The notes beneath the pieces were generated by a model. That model had not been told where the DNA came from. It saw only the letters and a program-made list of their open reading frames with translations, and did not search any database. Positions 1-7,285 of a DNA stretch of 64,000 nt are shown here, in pieces; position 1 is the stretch's first letter, and each line of letters starts with the position of its first letter. Source of the DNA: Nonomuraea angiospora (lineage in GTDB: Bacteria > Actinomycetota > Actinomycetes > Streptosporangiales > Streptosporangiaceae); contig NZ_JADBEK010000001.1 of NCBI RefSeq assembly GCF_014873145.1, positions 2,046,001-2,110,000 on the forward strand, written 5' to 3'. A program made the position numbers and the translations under genes.

Positions 1-1342
1 CGGGGGCGTCGATGACCGGCCGCAGGGCGGTGGCGATGCGGTGGACGGCGGGCACGCTCAGTCGGAACTGGCCGGCCAGCGTGCGCGGCACCCCCTCCAG
101 AGGCAGCCCGGTCGCGGCCGCCCACAGCTCGGCCTGCTCGGCGAGCGTCGGCCGGCTGACGTCCACCACCGACGTGGCCCGGTCGGTGACCGGCCACACC
201 TCGCGCGTGGCCAGCAGGACGAGCCCGCCCGCCTGGGACAGGAAGCGCCGCAGCGCCGTGGCCGTGGCCGGGTCGGCCAGGTCGGCGTCCACGGCGTCGA
301 GCAGCAGCGCCATCGGCAGCAGCAGGCTTTCGCGCTGCCACAGCCTGGCCACCAGGTCCTGGTCCGTCCCCGCCGCCACGAGCGCGCCGACCGGCAGGTG
401 GTACAGCTCGCGGTTGAGCAGCGCCATGGCCCGTACGGCGACCAGCTCGCTGCTCGGCTCGTCGCCGCCGAGCAGCTGGATCACCGGGAAGCGGCCATCG
501 GGCGTGTCGGTCAGCGCCGCGCCGACCAGGGCGTCCACCGCGGCCTGCGACGAGCGGGGCAGCCCGAGGCCCGCCGCCGGGTCGGGACGGTGCTCGACCA
601 GCCCCGTCAGCCGCTCGTCGAGCCGGTTGAGCCCTCTGATCAGGTCGACGATCCGGTCGTCGGCCCGCAGCGGCACGGCGGCCAGCGGCTGGGCGCCCGC
701 GCCCACGGGCTCCACCAGCCGCCAGAACCGCAGGCCCCGCTCGGGCGAGAGCACGTCCCAGCGGGCGTCGTCGAACAGGCGCAGCGCCAGGGCGAACGTG
801 GGGGCGGGCTCCCCCTGCGCCGCGGCGATCAGCGCGGTGATGCCGGGCTCGATCGCGGGGGCGGCGCACAGCAGCAGCACGTCCCGTTCGAAGTCGCTCA
901 GCCCCAGCCGCTCGGCGATCTGCGCCAGGGCGGGCGCCCCGAGGCCCGCCATCGCCCGAGCCGCGGCCTCCCGCGCGCCCGCCATCGCCTCGGCCGCCCC
1001 CTGCCGCCCGCCCGCCGTCACCTCGGCCGCCCCCTGCCGCGCGCCCGCCGTCGCTTTGGGCGTGCTCTGCCGCGCGTCCGCCGCCTGCGCCGCTCCTCGC
1101 CGCGCGTCCGACGGCGCCGCGGCCTCTCGCGCTGCCTCTGCGCCGGTGGAGGGCGCGTCAGTGGCGGAGCGATCACGGGGCCTTCGCCACCCCCACTTCG
1201 ACCCGAGCGGCTCCGGCTGAGATGGCTGAGCGGCGGGACGCAGGGGCGGCGGGGTGAGGCCGGCGAGCCGGACGGCCAGCCAGTCCAGGGACGCCTTCAG
1301 GTAGGCGCCGTTGGCCTGCTCCCAGGCGGGCGCGTCGGTCAT
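1..1342 (-). CDS. AAA+ family ATPase of a contractile injection system (partial, cut by window edge)
   Basis: Starts at the ATG at 1342 (MTDAPAWEQANGAYL) and stays open to base 1, so only the first 447 residues are visible. Residues 1-60 look like a short helical head. About 60-135 are an Ala/Gly/Arg-rich linker with an 11-residue repeat. From about 140 there is a globular region (LAQIAERLGLSDFERDVLLL, then LLLDAVDADLADPATATALRR) resembling the N-terminal and degenerate first ATPase module of the large ATPases found in actinobacterial contractile injection loci. No Walker A is visible; the intact AAA module would lie beyond the left edge. Its ATG overlaps the TGA of the Pvc16-like gene (ATGA), so it is the sixth gene of the operon starting at the sheath. 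Family assignment rests on context plus sequence style. The known role of such ATPases is particle assembly or remodelling. Confidence 0.72.
   Translation of the reverse strand, partial: MTDAPAWEQANGAYLKASLDWLAVRLAGLTPPPLRPAAQPSQPEPLGSKWGWRRPRDRSATDAPSTGAEAAREAAAPSDARRGAAQAADARQSTPKATAGARQGAAEVTAGGRQGAAEAMAGAREAAARAMAGLGAPALAQIAERLGLSDFERDVLLLCAAPAIEPGITALIAAAQGEPAPTFALALRLFDDARWDVLSPERGLRFWRLVEPVGAGAQPLAAVPLRADDRIVDLIRGLNRLDERLTGLVEHRPDPAAGLGLPRSSQAAVDALVGAALTDTPDGRFPVIQLLGGDEPSSELVAVRAMALLNRELYHLPVGALVAAGTDQDLVARLWQRESLLLPMALLLDAVDADLADPATATALRRFLSQAGGLVLLATREVWPVTDRATSVVDVSRPTLAEQAELWAAATGLPLEGVPRTLAGQFRLSVPAVHRIATALRPVIDAP
944..1056 (-). repeat. 33-bp tandem repeat coding for the ATPase linker
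   Basis: Three to four imperfect 33-bp units, beginning near 945, 977, 1010 and 1042, share the cores GCCCGCC and TCGGCCGCCCCCTGCCG. On the minus strand they encode 11-residue units such as TAGARQGAAEV, TAGGRQGAAEA and MAGAREAAARA. The unit is a multiple of three, so copy number can change without breaking the frame. It probably acts as a flexible helical spacer. Confidence 0.7.
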
Positions 1343-2526
1343 GGGATCACCACCTCGGCCGTGGGGCCGGTCTTGAAGGCGCCCGTGGCGCGGTCGACGA
1401 TGTCGGTGTCCACGCCGTCCACGCGGACGCGGACCTTGTACGTGCCCGGCGGGATCGCGGCGACGACCGACAGCGTGCCGGTGCCGGCGGTCAGCAGGGG
1501 CACCGGCAGGTGCAGACCGCCCACGAGGACGGCCGCCTGCTGGCCGACCAGCACCGGATCGGCGACGGTGGCGGTCACCGTGGTCCTGGCCGGGGTGCCG
1601 CCGGCCGGGGTGGCGGCGAGGGCGACGATCTCGGGGGCGACGGCCAGGGGGACCTCGTTGGTGGGCACCCCGCCGGACGCGGGCGTCAGGGAGATCGCCC
1701 ACGGTCCCGCGGGCAGCCCGGTGGCGGGCAGCGCGACGGCGACCTCGCCGGCTCCCGGGGACGGGAGGTGGACCTCGGCCGTGGCCGGCACCCGCAGATG
1801 ACGCAGGTGGGCGACGAGCGCGCCCGCGGGCAGGTTGCGCACGCTCAGCGTGACGGTCTCGCCGGGCAGCGCGACCGGGCTGCCCGGCACGCCGTACCGG
1901 ATGCCGGTGAGCGCCGGGAACGGCGAGGCGGCGTCCGGGTGGGCGACCGGCGACCTGCCGTCGGGGCCGCGCTTGAGCACGGGCAGCGGCGCGGCGCCGG
2001 GCGCGGGGTTGTCGATGAGCACCGCCGAGACCTGGTAGGACGCCGAGACCCGGTACGGCGTGGCGAACGCGGTCCACATCTTGGCGATGTCGTCCTGGCT
2101 CAGCGACTCGAAGCTGACCTTCACGTTCTCGAGCTGCAGGTGCAGGTCGCTGCCGGGCAGCGGGATCGCCGTGGCGGCCTGGATCTCCTCCCCCGGCAGG
2201 ATCGGGGTGTCGTGCAGGGCCAGCATCGCCGCGCCGAGCAGCTCGTGGGCGGTGCCCTCGTCGTTGCTGTAAGCGGCCAGCAGGTAGTGCAGGACCAGCG
2301 GGAGCAGCGGCCTGGGCGACTCCCCGGGCGGCGCGCCGGGCGGGTCGGCATTACGGAAGGAGGGGTGCATGTCGGTGCGGTACAGGAACAGGTTCACGTG
2401 GTCGCCGTTGACCTCGTCGGGCGCGCGGTCCGGCGGCACGACGGTCACCTGCGGTCCGCCGAGCCGGTTGAAGATCCTGGCGCGCAGCGCGGCGGTCACG
2501 GCGGCGATGGCGAGGGAATTGCTCAT
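1339..2526 (-). CDS. Pvc16/DUF4255 family protein, contractile tail terminator or cap
   Basis: 395 residues. The first about 190 match the Pvc16 N-terminal (DUF4255) pattern: MSNSLAIAAVTAALRARI, then the block GDHVNLFLYRTDMHPSFRN and the LVLHYLLAAYSND strand/helix, which are diagnostic. About residues 200-395 form beta-rich, Ig-like modules (GETVTLSVRNLPAGALVAHL, PARTTVTATVADPVLVGQ). Pvc16 is the cap/terminator protein of Photorhabdus-type contractile injection systems. The start has a good ribosome site (GAAGGAGG, 4 bases before ATG). It overlaps the ATPase gene by ATGA and follows the tail genes in the same operon. Confidence 0.9.
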   Translation of the reverse strand: MSNSLAIAAVTAALRARIFNRLGGPQVTVVPPDRAPDEVNGDHVNLFLYRTDMHPSFRNADPPGAPPGESPRPLLPLVLHYLLAAYSNDEGTAHELLGAAMLALHDTPILPGEEIQAATAIPLPGSDLHLQLENVKVSFESLSQDDIAKMWTAFATPYRVSASYQVSAVLIDNPAPGAAPLPVLKRGPDGRSPVAHPDAASPFPALTGIRYGVPGSPVALPGETVTLSVRNLPAGALVAHLRHLRVPATAEVHLPSPGAGEVAVALPATGLPAGPWAISLTPASGGVPTNEVPLAVAPEIVALAATPAGGTPARTTVTATVADPVLVGQQAAVLVGGLHLPVPLLTAGTGTLSVVAAIPPGTYKVRVRVDGVDTDIVDRATGAFKTGPTAEVVIP

Positions 2527-2597
2527 GCGCCCTCCTTCGTCGGTCGCATGAGCAACAGTTGGCTGTGTTTGATGGGTCGCTCGCTTCGCTCGCTCAT
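2523..2597 (-). CDS. candidate 24-residue linker ORF inside the tail operon
   Basis: Tiny frame MSERSERPIKHSQLLLMRPT plus four more residues. Its ATG overlaps the TGA of the upstream gene (ATGA at 2597-2594), and its own TGA overlaps the ATG of the Pvc16-like gene (ATGA at 2526-2523). The MSERSER head is encoded by GAGCGAGCGAAGCGAGCG, a low-complexity element, so the ORF may simply keep ribosomes moving between two genes. I recognise no family. It may not be a real protein; the double overlap is the only argument for it. Confidence 0.25.
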   Translation of the reverse strand: MSERSERPIKHSQLLLMRPTKEGA

Positions 2598-3265
2598 GCC
2601 AGCTCCCCCTTGCTCCGGCCGCGCAGGTACCTCTGGAGCACCGAGGCGTGGTCCTTGCGCGGCGGCCTGGCCTGCGGGGCGGCCTGGGCCTGCGGGGCGC
2701 GTACCTCGAGCCGGCCGATCGAGATCTCGACCACCGGGGGCGCGGGGGCGTCCTGCGCCGTCTGTGCCCGCGAAGGCCGGGCCGGGGCGGCGAGCACGGG
2801 GCCCGCGGCGACCCGTAGCAGGGGTGCGCCCGCCGCGCGCCCGGCTTCGGCGAGGCCGGGGAGCGGCGAGTCGGGCCGGTCAGCGGGGAAGTGTGGCCGC
2901 GGCGGGGCGGCGGGGGCGCGGCGCGCGGCGCGCGCCGCCCGGACCGCGCCGGCCGGGTCCGCCGCCTCGGGCTCGGTCAGAGGCGGCGTCCGCTCGTGGC
3001 GGGCTTCCCGAGGGGCGCGCGGGGACCGTTCCACCTGGATCTCGTGCTCCGCGTACACGTCCGCCTCCTGCGCCGCGGGTCGCTGGAGTCTCGTCGCGGG
3101 GACGCCGGTCGGCCGGGCGGGGTCCGGCGCGTCGAACAAGGCGGGCGGTTCGGCCTGGGCGCGGGTCATCGGCGGTTGGTCCTCGTACAGCGAGGCCGGG
3201 CGGGGGCGGATGCCGGTCACCGGCTCGCGGCTGCGCGCGATCAACCGCTGGACCAGGCCGCTCAC
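2594..3265 (-). CDS. uncharacterised injection-system protein with C-terminal ISIGRLEVRAP motif
   Basis: 223 residues from a GTG at 3265 that overlaps the TGA of the upstream gene (GTGA). The N-terminus (VSGLVQRLIARSREP) is followed by a long Pro/Arg/Ala-rich, probably disordered middle. The C-terminal part holds PPVVEISIGRLEVRAPQA, then a basic tail LQRYLRGRSKGELA. An I-x-IGR-I/L-EV element of this kind recurs, from memory, in small unclassified proteins of contractile injection loci, so I place it in the baseplate/spike assembly set by context. A longer in-frame extension to 3862 exists but overlaps the chaperone gene and has shadow composition. Function is not known. Confidence 0.7.
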   Translation of the reverse strand: MSGLVQRLIARSREPVTGIRPRPASLYEDQPPMTRAQAEPPALFDAPDPARPTGVPATRLQRPAAQEADVYAEHEIQVERSPRAPREARHERTPPLTEPEAADPAGAVRAARAARRAPAAPPRPHFPADRPDSPLPGLAEAGRAAGAPLLRVAAGPVLAAPARPSRAQTAQDAPAPPVVEISIGRLEVRAPQAQAAPQARPPRKDHASVLQRYLRGRSKGELA

Positions 3266-3900
3266 GATCTCACCAGCCCCAGGTAGCACTGCCGCCGCCA
3301 GGCGCTCAGCGCGAGGACCTGCGGCTCGGTCCAGCCGTAGGCGGCGGCCAGGTCGTGCACCTCCAGCAGGGTTCTGCGGCACCAGCCGTCCAGCTCCGAC
3401 CACAGATAGCTGACGATGTCGAAGGACTCGGCCCACTCCCGCCCGCAGTCGGGGCACGACAGGCACAGCTCGACGTCCACCAGCGGGTCGGCCGCGGCCC
3501 AGGCCGCGGCCGTCTTCTCGGCGTCCCCCGCTTCGGAGCAGCGGCCGAGGAGGGCTTCGCACGGGTCGCGCTCGGACAGCGCGGCGGAAAGGTCGGCGCT
3601 GGTGGGCAGCCGGCACGGCGCCGAGGCCGGCGGGTCGAGCAGTTGCTCCTGGTCGAAGGAGACCTCCACGTCCGTGCCGCACTCCGGGCACGTGGACACG
3701 CCGTCCAGGCTGGAGCCGAACAGCGCGGCACGCAGCTCGAACAGAGCCCGGTCGCGCTGCCCGACGGTCAGGTGGGCCAGCTCGCCCGGGGAGCGGCCCG
3801 TACCGGCCGCGAGCAGGGCGAGGCCCCGCTCCAGCGGCGTGCGGTCCCAGCCCGCCTCCCACGCGTCGAGCAGCTCAGCGGCACCGGCCACCACTGTCAC
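3262..3900 (-). CDS. T4-type baseplate hub assembly chaperone-like protein
   Basis: 212 residues from a GTG at 3900 (VTVVAGAAELLDAWEAGWDR). It has two zinc-ribbon-like Cys pairs, CPECGTDVEVSF and CLSCPDCGREW, separated by about 65 residues. A helical C-terminus carries EVHDLAAAYGWTEPQVLALS and ends in AWRRQCYLGLVRS. The helical AYGWTE/LALSAWRR ending is typical of the bacteriophage T4 hub-assembly-chaperone-like proteins that sit next to tube genes in contractile injection operons. The family's role is to assist folding or assembly of the baseplate hub without being part of the particle. A longer frame starting at 4377 runs antisense in codon style through the tube gene and is rejected. Spacing to the tube gene is 11 bp. 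Confidence 0.75.
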   Translation of the reverse strand: MTVVAGAAELLDAWEAGWDRTPLERGLALLAAGTGRSPGELAHLTVGQRDRALFELRAALFGSSLDGVSTCPECGTDVEVSFDQEQLLDPPASAPCRLPTSADLSAALSERDPCEALLGRCSEAGDAEKTAAAWAAADPLVDVELCLSCPDCGREWAESFDIVSYLWSELDGWCRRTLLEVHDLAAAYGWTEPQVLALSAWRRQCYLGLVRS

Positions 3901-3911
3901 CGGACCGCCCC

Positions 3912-4442
3912 TCAGGAGTCCTGCTCGGTGGGCTCGGTGACGCTCAGGTCGCGCACCCATCCCTCGTTCTCCAGCTTCAGGTGCTGGATCGCGATGGCGT
4001 TGGCGTTGGCGTCGAGGTCGGGCAGCGCCTGGAACTCCGAGACCCAGCACCGGAAGACCTGGTACGCCAGCACCTTCTGGCCCGCCTCGTTGAAGACCTC
4101 GATGACGAGGTCCTTCCTGAAGGAGGCCAGCGCCACCTCGCGGTCGCGCTGGTCGGGGCCGGCCTGGGCGTTGGCGTAGTTCCACACCTTGTTGGCCCAC
4201 TGCTCGAACTCGGGGTCGTGGGTGACCCCGCGTTCCAGCGTGATCGGCTCGTACTTGGTGCGGCCCGGCGACTTGCGCGAGCTGGAGTGGTCGCCGCCGT
4301 CGCGGTGCTCGACGACCTCCGTGGTCCGGCGCAGCGCGCTGACCTTGCTGATCCCGGCGACGTACTTGTTGTCCCACTTCACCCGGAACTTGAAGTTCTT
4401 GTACGGGTCCAGGCGAGTGGTGTTGACGGAGAACTGAACCAT
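3912..4442 (-). CDS. inner tube protein of contractile injection system (gp19-like)
   Basis: 176 residues starting MVQFSVNTTRLDPYKNFKFR. It matches the T4 gp19-like tube fold of extracellular contractile injection systems: N-terminal DPYKNFKFRVKWD, the KSPGRTKYEPITLERGVTHD block (tube proteins carry K-x-P-G-x-x-x-Y-x-x-I-T-L-x-R-G), then WANKVWNYAN and C-terminal IQHLKLENEGWVRD. Length is normal (150-180). It polymerises into the hexameric-ring tube that is driven through a target envelope. The start is set by AAGGAG four bases upstream. It lies 25 bp downstream of the sheath gene, as usual. Confidence 0.93.
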   Translation of the reverse strand: MVQFSVNTTRLDPYKNFKFRVKWDNKYVAGISKVSALRRTTEVVEHRDGGDHSSSRKSPGRTKYEPITLERGVTHDPEFEQWANKVWNYANAQAGPDQRDREVALASFRKDLVIEVFNEAGQKVLAYQVFRCWVSEFQALPDLDANANAIAIQHLKLENEGWVRDLSVTEPTEQDS

Positions 4443-4467
4443 GTCGCTCCTTGGGACTGGCCGATCG

Positions 4468-5964
4468 TCAGGCGTCGGGACGCTTCTGCTGGATCCGGAT
4501 GCGCACGAACTCGGCGGGTTTCAGCGGCTGGAAGCCGACGTCCACGTTGACGACGCCGACGTCGATGTCGGCCTGCGGGTTGTTCTCCCGGTCGCACTTG
4601 ACGAAGTACGCCTCCCTGGCCGTCCTGCCCTGGAAGGCGCCCTGGCGGAACAGGCCGTCCATGAAGGCGCCGACGTTCAGCCGGATGGAGGCCCACAGCG
4701 GCTCGTCGTTGGGCTCGAACACCACCCACTTGGTGGCCCGGAACAGCGTCTCCTCGATGAACAGGGCGAGCCTGCGGACGGGCACGTACTTCCACGGGTC
4801 GCCCACCTCGTCGTTGCCCCGGCAGGTCCGCGCCCCCCACACCACGTGCGAGTAGACAGGGAAGGTGCGCAGGCAGTTGACGCCCAGCGGGTTGAGGCCG
4901 CCGTTCTCCGCGTCGGTCAGCGCCACGGTCGCCGAACGTACGCCGGCCAGCGCCGCGTCCACCCCCGCCGGCGCCTTCCACACCCCGCGCAGGGTGTCGG
5001 TACGGGCGAACACCCCGGCCACGGTGCCGATGGGCCCCACGGTCAGGTCGGGGCCGCCCGCCGGGTCGGAGATCGTGAGGCGCGGGTAGAAGACGGCGGC
5101 GTTGCGCCCGGCGACGCCGGTGACCGGCAGCCCCGCGCCCGCCCCCGAGGTCGCGTCGGCGACGCTGGTCCAGGAGAAGGGCGGGTCGAGCAGCAGCATC
5201 GCCCTGCGGTCCACGCACAGCCGGGCCGCCGCGTCGATCACCGGCGCCCAGCGGGCGTCCCTGTCGTCGGTCCCGGACGTGGGGGGCGCGAGCTGCGGCG
5301 GGATCACCAGCAGGTTGAAGATCGGCACGTCGAGCAGGGCCTGCATGCCGGTGCGCCGGACCGGGTCGCCGATCACGTCGACGAGGTCGAGCGTCACGTC
5401 GGCCGCCTGGGTGGCGGTCTTGTCCCCTTCGGCGGGCCGCTTGTCGACCGCGCCGCCGTCGGCCGGCCCGACCAGCCGGGAGGTCTCCAGCGCCCGGTCC
5501 AGCCACCTGCCCCGCAGGGCCGGATCGACGGAGACCTCGTACGTCTCGGCCGTCCTGCCGGAGACCTTGATCGTCAGGGTGTAGTGCTTGCTGTCGGCGG
5601 CGTCGTGCTTGACGGTCGCCGTCAGCGTGTTGCCCGCCGTGCCCGGGGTCCTGGCCCGCAGCTTGACGCCGTCGCCGAGGTCGATGGCGGCGTACTGGGT
5701 GTCGCCGCCGACCCGTACGACGATCGCCTTGGCGCCGCCGTTGAGGAAGAACTGGTAGACCGCGTAGCTCAGCTCGCTGCCGGTCCACAGCCCGCCGAAG
5801 GTGCTGTCGTAGTCGGTCCAGCTGTTGATCGTCGTCGGCGTGCGCGGCCCCTCCAGAGCCAGGCCGACGAACGCCGCCACGGACGTGTCGACGCCGACGA
5901 TCGGCCGGACCGCGCTCTCGATCTCCTCAAGATAGACACCGGGATAGGTGAATCTCGTCGCCAT
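4468..5964 (-). CDS. contractile tail sheath protein
   Basis: 498 residues. The start at 5964 gives MATRFTYPGVYLEEIESAVR, the conserved sheath N-terminus (YPGVYxEEx), with GAGGAAGG upstream; an in-frame extension to 6036 lacks both. Further family signatures are PIVGVDTSVAAFVGLALEGP, the C-terminal VPVRRLALFIEETLFRATKW and the final FQPLKPAEFVRIRIQQKRPD. Residues about 120-330 form the variable surface-exposed insertion. The sheath surrounds the tube and contracts to fire it. It is the first gene of the operon visible here; its promoter must lie in the 154 bp shared with the divergent gene at 6119. Confidence 0.94.
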   Translation of the reverse strand: MATRFTYPGVYLEEIESAVRPIVGVDTSVAAFVGLALEGPRTPTTINSWTDYDSTFGGLWTGSELSYAVYQFFLNGGAKAIVVRVGGDTQYAAIDLGDGVKLRARTPGTAGNTLTATVKHDAADSKHYTLTIKVSGRTAETYEVSVDPALRGRWLDRALETSRLVGPADGGAVDKRPAEGDKTATQAADVTLDLVDVIGDPVRRTGMQALLDVPIFNLLVIPPQLAPPTSGTDDRDARWAPVIDAAARLCVDRRAMLLLDPPFSWTSVADATSGAGAGLPVTGVAGRNAAVFYPRLTISDPAGGPDLTVGPIGTVAGVFARTDTLRGVWKAPAGVDAALAGVRSATVALTDAENGGLNPLGVNCLRTFPVYSHVVWGARTCRGNDEVGDPWKYVPVRRLALFIEETLFRATKWVVFEPNDEPLWASIRLNVGAFMDGLFRQGAFQGRTAREAYFVKCDRENNPQADIDVGVVNVDVGFQPLKPAEFVRIRIQQKRPDA

Positions 5965-5986
5965 CGGCCTTCCTCGTCCCGTAGCC

Positions 5987-6000
5987 GCAGAGCCCTCTGC
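5987..6000. promoter_or_regulatory. short inverted repeat upstream of the injection-system operon
   Basis: GCAGAG-CC-CTCTGC is a perfect 6-bp inverted repeat with a 2-base centre, 23 bp upstream of the sheath ATG. The position suits a repressor site or an mRNA hairpin in the leader. No regulator is known; the match could be chance. Confidence 0.25.
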
Positions 6001-6118
6001 CGGTAGTGTCGGCCCAGGCCATAACCCGGCCGTCACCCCACCGTCACTGCGCCATCACTGCGGCCCGCGCGATGCGCCTCCCGCCGGCCTCGTGGGGACG
6101 ATCGGGCACACTCGTCCT

Positions 6119-6595
6119 ATGCGTAACGGACGGCTCTTCACCATCGTGGGCGGGATCTTCGGTCTGATCGGGCTGGTGCTGCTCTGCGTCGGCATCGCGC
6201 TCGCCGCCTCCACGGCGGGCTTCCTGGCCTCGGCCGGACGGACCGACGGCACGGTGGCCGGGCTGACCGCGCGGACCAGCACGACCCGGAGCTCCGACGG
6301 CCACACGCGCAGGACCACCTTGTGGTACCCGACCGTGGAGTTCACCGTCGGCGGCAGGCGGTACGCGTTCCAGAGCTCCACCGGCAGCAACCCGCCGTCC
6401 CATGAGAAAGGCGAAAGCGTCCCCGTCGCCTACGACCCGGACGATCCGTCCGACGCGCGGATCGCGTCGTTCTGGTCGGCGTTCCTCGCTCCGCTGATCG
6501 TCGGCGGGCTGGGGGTGGTGTTCACCCCGATCGGGACGGTCCTGTTCGTCAAGGGACGGCGGATCACCCGGCCGCGGACCCGGATCGCAACCTGA
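6119..6595 (+). CDS. DUF3592 domain membrane protein
   Basis: 158 residues from the ATG at 6119 (MRNGRLFTIVGGIFGLIGLV). A transmembrane helix at about 8-32 is followed by an extracytoplasmic beta-rich segment (LWYPTVEFTVGGRRYAFQSSTGS, VPVAYDPDDPSDARI) and a second membrane helix at about 120-145. This is the DUF3592 pattern: Y/W-P-x-V-x-F, then V-x-Y-x-P-x-x-P. Function is unknown for the family. It stands alone, divergent from the injection-system operon. An upstream in-frame start at 5948 would overlap the sheath control region and adds no conserved sequence. Confidence 0.8.
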   Translation: MRNGRLFTIVGGIFGLIGLVLLCVGIALAASTAGFLASAGRTDGTVAGLTARTSTTRSSDGHTRRTTLWYPTVEFTVGGRRYAFQSSTGSNPPSHEKGESVPVAYDPDDPSDARIASFWSAFLAPLIVGGLGVVFTPIGTVLFVKGRRITRPRTRIAT

Positions 6596-6642
6596 TCGAC
6601 CTGGACGCGCTCCCGTCCCCCGCCCCGTGACCCTCGCCCGGA

Positions 6643-7170
6643 TCAGGGCCGGGGCGTCGTGGTGAGCTTCGCGATGTCGGGGGCGTAGACGGTCATCCAG
6701 TGCGGGTGCAGCCGGTAGTAGACCACGTCGTCGACCCAGTCGAAGGCGTCGTCGCCATAGAAGTCCTTGAAGTACGCGAGCAGGTCCGGCCAGTCCGCGG
6801 CCGGCTCGCCGTCCAGGGGGTTGAGGATCTCGACCGTGCCGTGGGTGAACACGCCCAGGTCCTCCCCGCGCATATGCGCGACGCTGGCGGCGGGGCGGGC
6901 GGCGAGGTGGCGGGCCTTGGCGGCGTTGCGCGCCGTGCCGAAGTGCCACTTGCCGTGCAGGAAGTGCCCGTCCGCGCCGCTGATCCGCGGCTCGCCCTTC
7001 GCCGTCACGGTGGACAGGGCGAGCGTGCACATGCCGGTCAGGATCCGGGTGAGCTGCTCCGCGGTCAGCGTGCGCTCGGTGACGATCGAGCGGAGGTGCG
7101 AGGTGGAACGGGAGAGGGAGGCTTCGAGGAGAGCCTGGAGTTCTTTGAGCTCTTCGGGCGTTTCGCGCAT
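6643..7170 (-). CDS. pyridoxamine 5'-phosphate oxidase family (FMN-binding split barrel) protein
   Basis: 175 residues. After a helical N-terminus (about 1-45) comes the split-barrel core with ALSTVTAKGEPRISGADGHFLHGKWHFGTARNAAKARHL, where K-x-x-x-R/H-L and the preceding strands form the flavin site of this superfamily. A C-terminal YRLHPHWMTVYAPD strand follows. Such proteins bind FMN, F420 or haem and reduce small substrates; the exact cofactor cannot be told from sequence reading. The gene is monocistronic by spacing (115 bp to the next gene on the same strand). The start is preceded by AAGGACCTCC. Confidence 0.82.
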   Translation of the reverse strand: MRETPEELKELQALLEASLSRSTSHLRSIVTERTLTAEQLTRILTGMCTLALSTVTAKGEPRISGADGHFLHGKWHFGTARNAAKARHLAARPAASVAHMRGEDLGVFTHGTVEILNPLDGEPAADWPDLLAYFKDFYGDDAFDWVDDVVYYRLHPHWMTVYAPDIAKLTTTPRP

Positions 7171-7285
7171 GGAGGTCCTTGTCTCTGTCTATTCGTGAAC
7201 CGGTCGGCGTCAGCCGTCGACGCCGACCGGAGAATCCATGCTGGACCCGAAACCCGACACCTTATGTCGTGTTTTTTTGCCGTTC

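Noticed and set aside
2576..2596. GCTCGCTTCGCTCGC element as a hairpin
   Set aside because: It is a direct repeat (TCGCTCGCT twice), not an inverted one, so it does not form a stem with itself.
3262..4377. N-terminal extension of the hub-chaperone frame across the tube gene
   Set aside because: The extension is Arg/Gln/Gly-rich noise lying inside the well-supported tube gene; the GTG at 3900 begins the conserved part.
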